Shown in pieces: positions 6,282 through 7,527 of a stretch of DNA of 7,527 nucleotides (within the stretch, counting starts at the first letter, position 1; every line of letters starts with the position of its first letter). This DNA comes from Thermoplasmata archaeon. GTDB lineage: Archaea > Thermoplasmatota > SW-10-69-26. The notes under the pieces are model-generated. The model had not been told where the DNA came from. It saw nothing but the letters and a program-made list of their open reading frames with translations, and ran no database searches. The DNA lies in contig PWVY01000099.1 in the NCBI GenBank assembly GCA_003561665.1, positions 1 through 7,527 on the forward strand, given 5' to 3'. The translations under genes and the position numbers were made by a program.

Positions 6282-6292
6282 GCGGGCGAAGA

Positions 6293-6359
6293 ACCGGGGC
6301 GGGCTTGGCGAGCAACCCCTATGTTAGTTCCAAGCAGCGGATTCAAGCGACGCCCCGGT
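6293..6359 (+). ncRNA. Nested inverted repeat, possible structured RNA (tRNA-like end)
   Basis: ACCGGGGCG (6293-6301) pairs perfectly with CGCCCCGGT (6351-6359). Inside it GCTTGG (6303-6308) pairs perfectly with CCAAGC (6330-6335). A second CAAGC at 6344-6348 could compete for the same GCTT strand, giving two alternative folds. The outer stem also reads CCGGGGC...GCCCCGG-T-CCA, like a tRNA acceptor with discriminator and encoded CCA. However the whole is only 66 bases, lacks a proper T arm and lacks the conserved D-arm bases, so I do not call it a tRNA. It lies 12 bases after the deacylase stop and has no T-tract after it. It may be a 3' UTR element, a processing site, an independent RNA or a decayed tRNA. 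The pairing is seen; the function is not. Confidence 0.4.
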
Positions 6360-6396
6360 CCAAGGCGCGCGAGTGTTCTTAGTGGTTCCGAATGCG

Positions 6397-6402
6397 TATA
6401 AA
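6397..6402 (+). promoter_or_regulatory. TATA box (strongest in the window)
   Basis: TATAAA within GCGTATAAATGC is the best match to an archaeal TATA box in the window and stands out in GC-rich surroundings. Transcription would begin about 26 bases downstream, near 6425. This is about 90 bases before the UPF0200 ATG at 6514, so it drives either that gene with a long leader or a separate small RNA. Confidence 0.6.
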
Positions 6403-6438
6403 TGCAAGGCTAGGGCCTCTCAGGTCTCCCGGACGCGT

Positions 6439-6494
6439 CACCCCTGAAGGTTTTCGCTGAGCCAGCGCGCTTGATAGGGTGCATCTTTTTCTTT
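6439..6494 (+). terminator. Hairpin plus T-tract, possible end of a small RNA or leader attenuator
   Basis: CACCC (6439-6443) can pair with GGGTG (6477-6481), enclosing a perfect small hairpin CGCTG-AGC-CAGCG (6455-6467). Four bases later comes TTTTTCTTT (6486-6494). Archaeal RNA polymerase commonly stops at T-runs. With the TATA box at 6397 this would define an RNA of roughly 70 bases (about 6425-6494), or a partial stop in the leader of the UPF0200 gene. The elements are visible; the transcript is inferred. Confidence 0.35.
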
Positions 6495-6513
6495 GGGGCT
6501 CGTTGCGGGGGCC

Positions 6514-7062
6514 ATGCGCGTGGTGGCTACGACGGGGATGCCAGGTTCAGGGAAAGGATTGGGTGTTGAGGTTGCAGAGTCGTTGGGCGTTCCTGTGGTC
6601 GCGATGGGGGACTTGGTTCGCGAGGAGACGCAACGGAGGGCAGACGAGGTGGGGCCTCGAGCGTTCGGAGAGGTTGCGACTCGGGTTCGGCAGGAGGAGG
6701 GGAAGGGTGCATGGGCGAAGCGCACGGTGGAGAGGATCGACGCGTTGGAGGGGGATGGCGTTGTGTTGGTGGATGGGGTTCGTAGCTTGGATGAGGTGGG
6801 GGTGTTCCGGGATGCGTTCGGGGATGATTTGTTGGTCGTGGCCGTGTTGGCGTCGCCGAGCACGCGTTACGAGCGGTTGAGTGAGCGGGGGCGGTTGGAG
6901 GATGAGGGGTCGGTGGATTGGTTCAAGGAGCGGGATCTTCGGGAGTTGGAGTATGGGTTGGGTCGCGTGGTTGCGATGGCGGATGTGTACATCGTGAACG
7001 AGGAGTCGCCGGAGGAGGCGAAGTCTGTGCTTCGTGCGGTGTTGGGTGCGAGTGGGGCTTAG
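6514..7062 (+). CDS. UPF0200 family P-loop NTPase (dephospho-CoA-kinase-like fold)
   Basis: A 182-residue cytoplasmic protein of the archaeal UPF0200 family, P-loop proteins that resemble nucleotide or dephospho-CoA kinases but whose substrate is not established to my knowledge. Visible are the Walker A loop GMPGSGKG (8-15), MGDLVREE in the following helix, VLVDGVRSLDEVGVFRDAF as the Walker B-like strand with its helix, ASPSTRYERLSERGR, and the characteristic C-terminal RDLRELEYGLGRVVAMADVYIVNE. The Walker loop ends GKG-Leu instead of GKS/T, so the usual Mg-binding hydroxyl is missing at that spot. ATG 6514 gives the standard MRVVATTGMPG start; TTG 6493 in the same frame would add seven residues from inside the T-tract and is unlikely. 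No SD is present. Base use is extremely G/T-rich. Its stop overlaps that of Pelota. Confidence 0.88.
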   Translation: MRVVATTGMPGSGKGLGVEVAESLGVPVVAMGDLVREETQRRADEVGPRAFGEVATRVRQEEGKGAWAKRTVERIDALEGDGVVLVDGVRSLDEVGVFRDAFGDDLLVVAVLASPSTRYERLSERGRLEDEGSVDWFKERDLRELEYGLGRVVAMADVYIVNEESPEEAKSVLRAVLGASGA

Positions 7063-7527
7063 TTGGGGGTTCCGGGGTCGTAGCGTAGGAGGGCTGCGAT
7101 GCCGGTGAGGCTTTCGAGGGTTTGTCCGGCGTCGTGGCCGGTGCCGATGATGCGTACGGTGGCGCCGGTTTCGTGTGCGAGGTCGAGGAGGGGTTGTGCT
7201 TGGTCGTCGTGGACGTGGTCTTCGAGGATGAGGAGGGTTTCGACGGCGCCCATGTTGAGGGCGTGTTGGACTTGTTCGGGTCCGTAGGTTGCGTCGCCGT
7301 CTTGGGCGATGCGGCTTAGGAGTTCTTCGACGAGGTTGGTTTCTTCGCTGATGCGGCTGGTTTCGGCGACGCGTTCGACGTGGCCGCGTTTGAGGGCTTC
7401 GTGCACGCCGGGCATGCCGCTTTGGCTGGCGGCGTCTGTGGTGATGGAGCCGAGGTTCGTGGGGGGGTTTTGTTTGAGTTCGTCGGTGAAGTCTTCGCGG
7501 GTGAAGCCGGGGCCGACGATGATGACG
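7059..7527 (-). CDS. pelA: Pelota (Dom34) ribosome-rescue factor, C-terminal part
   Basis: The last 155 residues of an eRF1-like protein; the N-terminus lies beyond the right edge. The visible part covers the end of the central domain (VIIVGPGFTREDFTDEL), EALKRGHVERVAETSRISEETNLVEEL, the helix-strand block DATYGPEQVQHALNMGAVETLLILED and the C-terminal strand GIAALLRY, after which it ends as archaeal Pelota does. Pelota binds stalled ribosomes and, with an ABC-type ATPase (ABCE1), splits them in mRNA surveillance. The release factor aRF1 shares the fold; I prefer Pelota because of the RISEETNLVEELLSRIAQDG-xx-YGPEQV wording and the short C-terminus, while the deciding GGQ loop (present only in aRF1) is outside the window. 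It is convergent with UPF0200, and the two stop codons share bases. Seen from its own strand it is strongly C/A-rich. Confidence 0.85.
   Translation of the reverse strand, partial: VIIVGPGFTREDFTDELKQNPPTNLGSITTDAASQSGMPGVHEALKRGHVERVAETSRISEETNLVEELLSRIAQDGDATYGPEQVQHALNMGAVETLLILEDHVHDDQAQPLLDLAHETGATVRIIGTGHDAGQTLESLTGIAALLRYDPGTPN

Noticed and set aside
6294..6362. tRNA gene with an encoded CCA end
   Set aside because: Acceptor-like pairing exists, but only 66 bases are available, the T stem does not pair over five bases and the conserved D-arm bases are missing.
6425..6494. Box C/D or H/ACA guide RNA
   Set aside because: CTGA words occur, but not in the C-D'-C'-D order with a RTGATGA box, and no ACA box is present.
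6438..6863. Minus-strand open frame of 141 codons opposite UPF0200
   Set aside because: Ser/Thr/Pro-rich shadow of a G/T-rich gene with clear UPF0200 motifs.
7059..7527. Archaeal release factor aRF1
   Set aside because: Same fold, but the ERVAETSRISEETNLVEELL segment and the ending after GIAALLRY fit Pelota better; the GGQ test is outside the window.
1..7527. CRISPR array, insertion sequence, integrase or defence gene cluster
   Set aside because: No regularly spaced repeats, transposase or integrase motifs, or defence genes are visible; the genes are housekeeping and signalling.

Overview
This window reads as archaeal chromosome with about 60% GC (estimated by eye). The evidence is a Pelota-type ribosome-rescue factor, a UPF0200 P-loop protein, a stand-alone PRC-barrel protein, and TATA-like boxes placed where leaderless archaeal transcripts need them. 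A euryarchaeal lineage is plausible, but the sequence does not let me name one. The exception is the first ~195 bases. These encode, on the minus strand, the start of a Planctomycetes/Acidobacteria-type Ser/Thr kinase domain, which stops abruptly where an archaeal-looking HPt domain begins on the plus strand. I read this as a chimeric junction, more likely an assembly artefact than a real fusion.

Layout: (i) 1-506, kinase fragment (-) abutting an HPt-domain tail (+), the probable C-terminus of a hybrid histidine kinase; (ii) 565-1776 purT (+), formate-dependent purine synthesis; (iii) 1773-2054 a 93-residue PRC-barrel protein (-); (iv) a 158-170 base divergent intergenic region with a cluster of TGACGG/CCGTCA motifs; (v) 2225-4942 a large membrane hybrid histidine kinase (+), 7TM-GAF-HisKA-HATPase-REC-HPt; (vi) 4948-5679 thyX (-); (vii) 5805-6281 a YbaK-family aminoacyl-tRNA deacylase (+); (viii) 6282-6513, a non-coding stretch with a strong nested inverted repeat, the clearest TATA box of the window and a T-tract; (ix) 6514-7062 a UPF0200 P-loop protein (+); (x) 7059-7527 the C-terminal part of Pelota (-), cut by the window edge.

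The genes are mostly single housekeeping units: nucleotide synthesis (purT, thyX), translation quality control (YbaK-like deacylase, Pelota) and signalling (two HPt-bearing proteins). They do not form an evident operon or defence system. All three convergent gene pairs overlap by 4 bases or lie 5 bases apart, so there is no room for separate terminators. I do not see a clear undescribed multi-gene system. The items most worth a second look are the chimeric left end, the structured non-coding segment at 6293-6359, the possible small RNA at about 6425-6494, and a G/T versus C/A strand bias that flips inside single genes.
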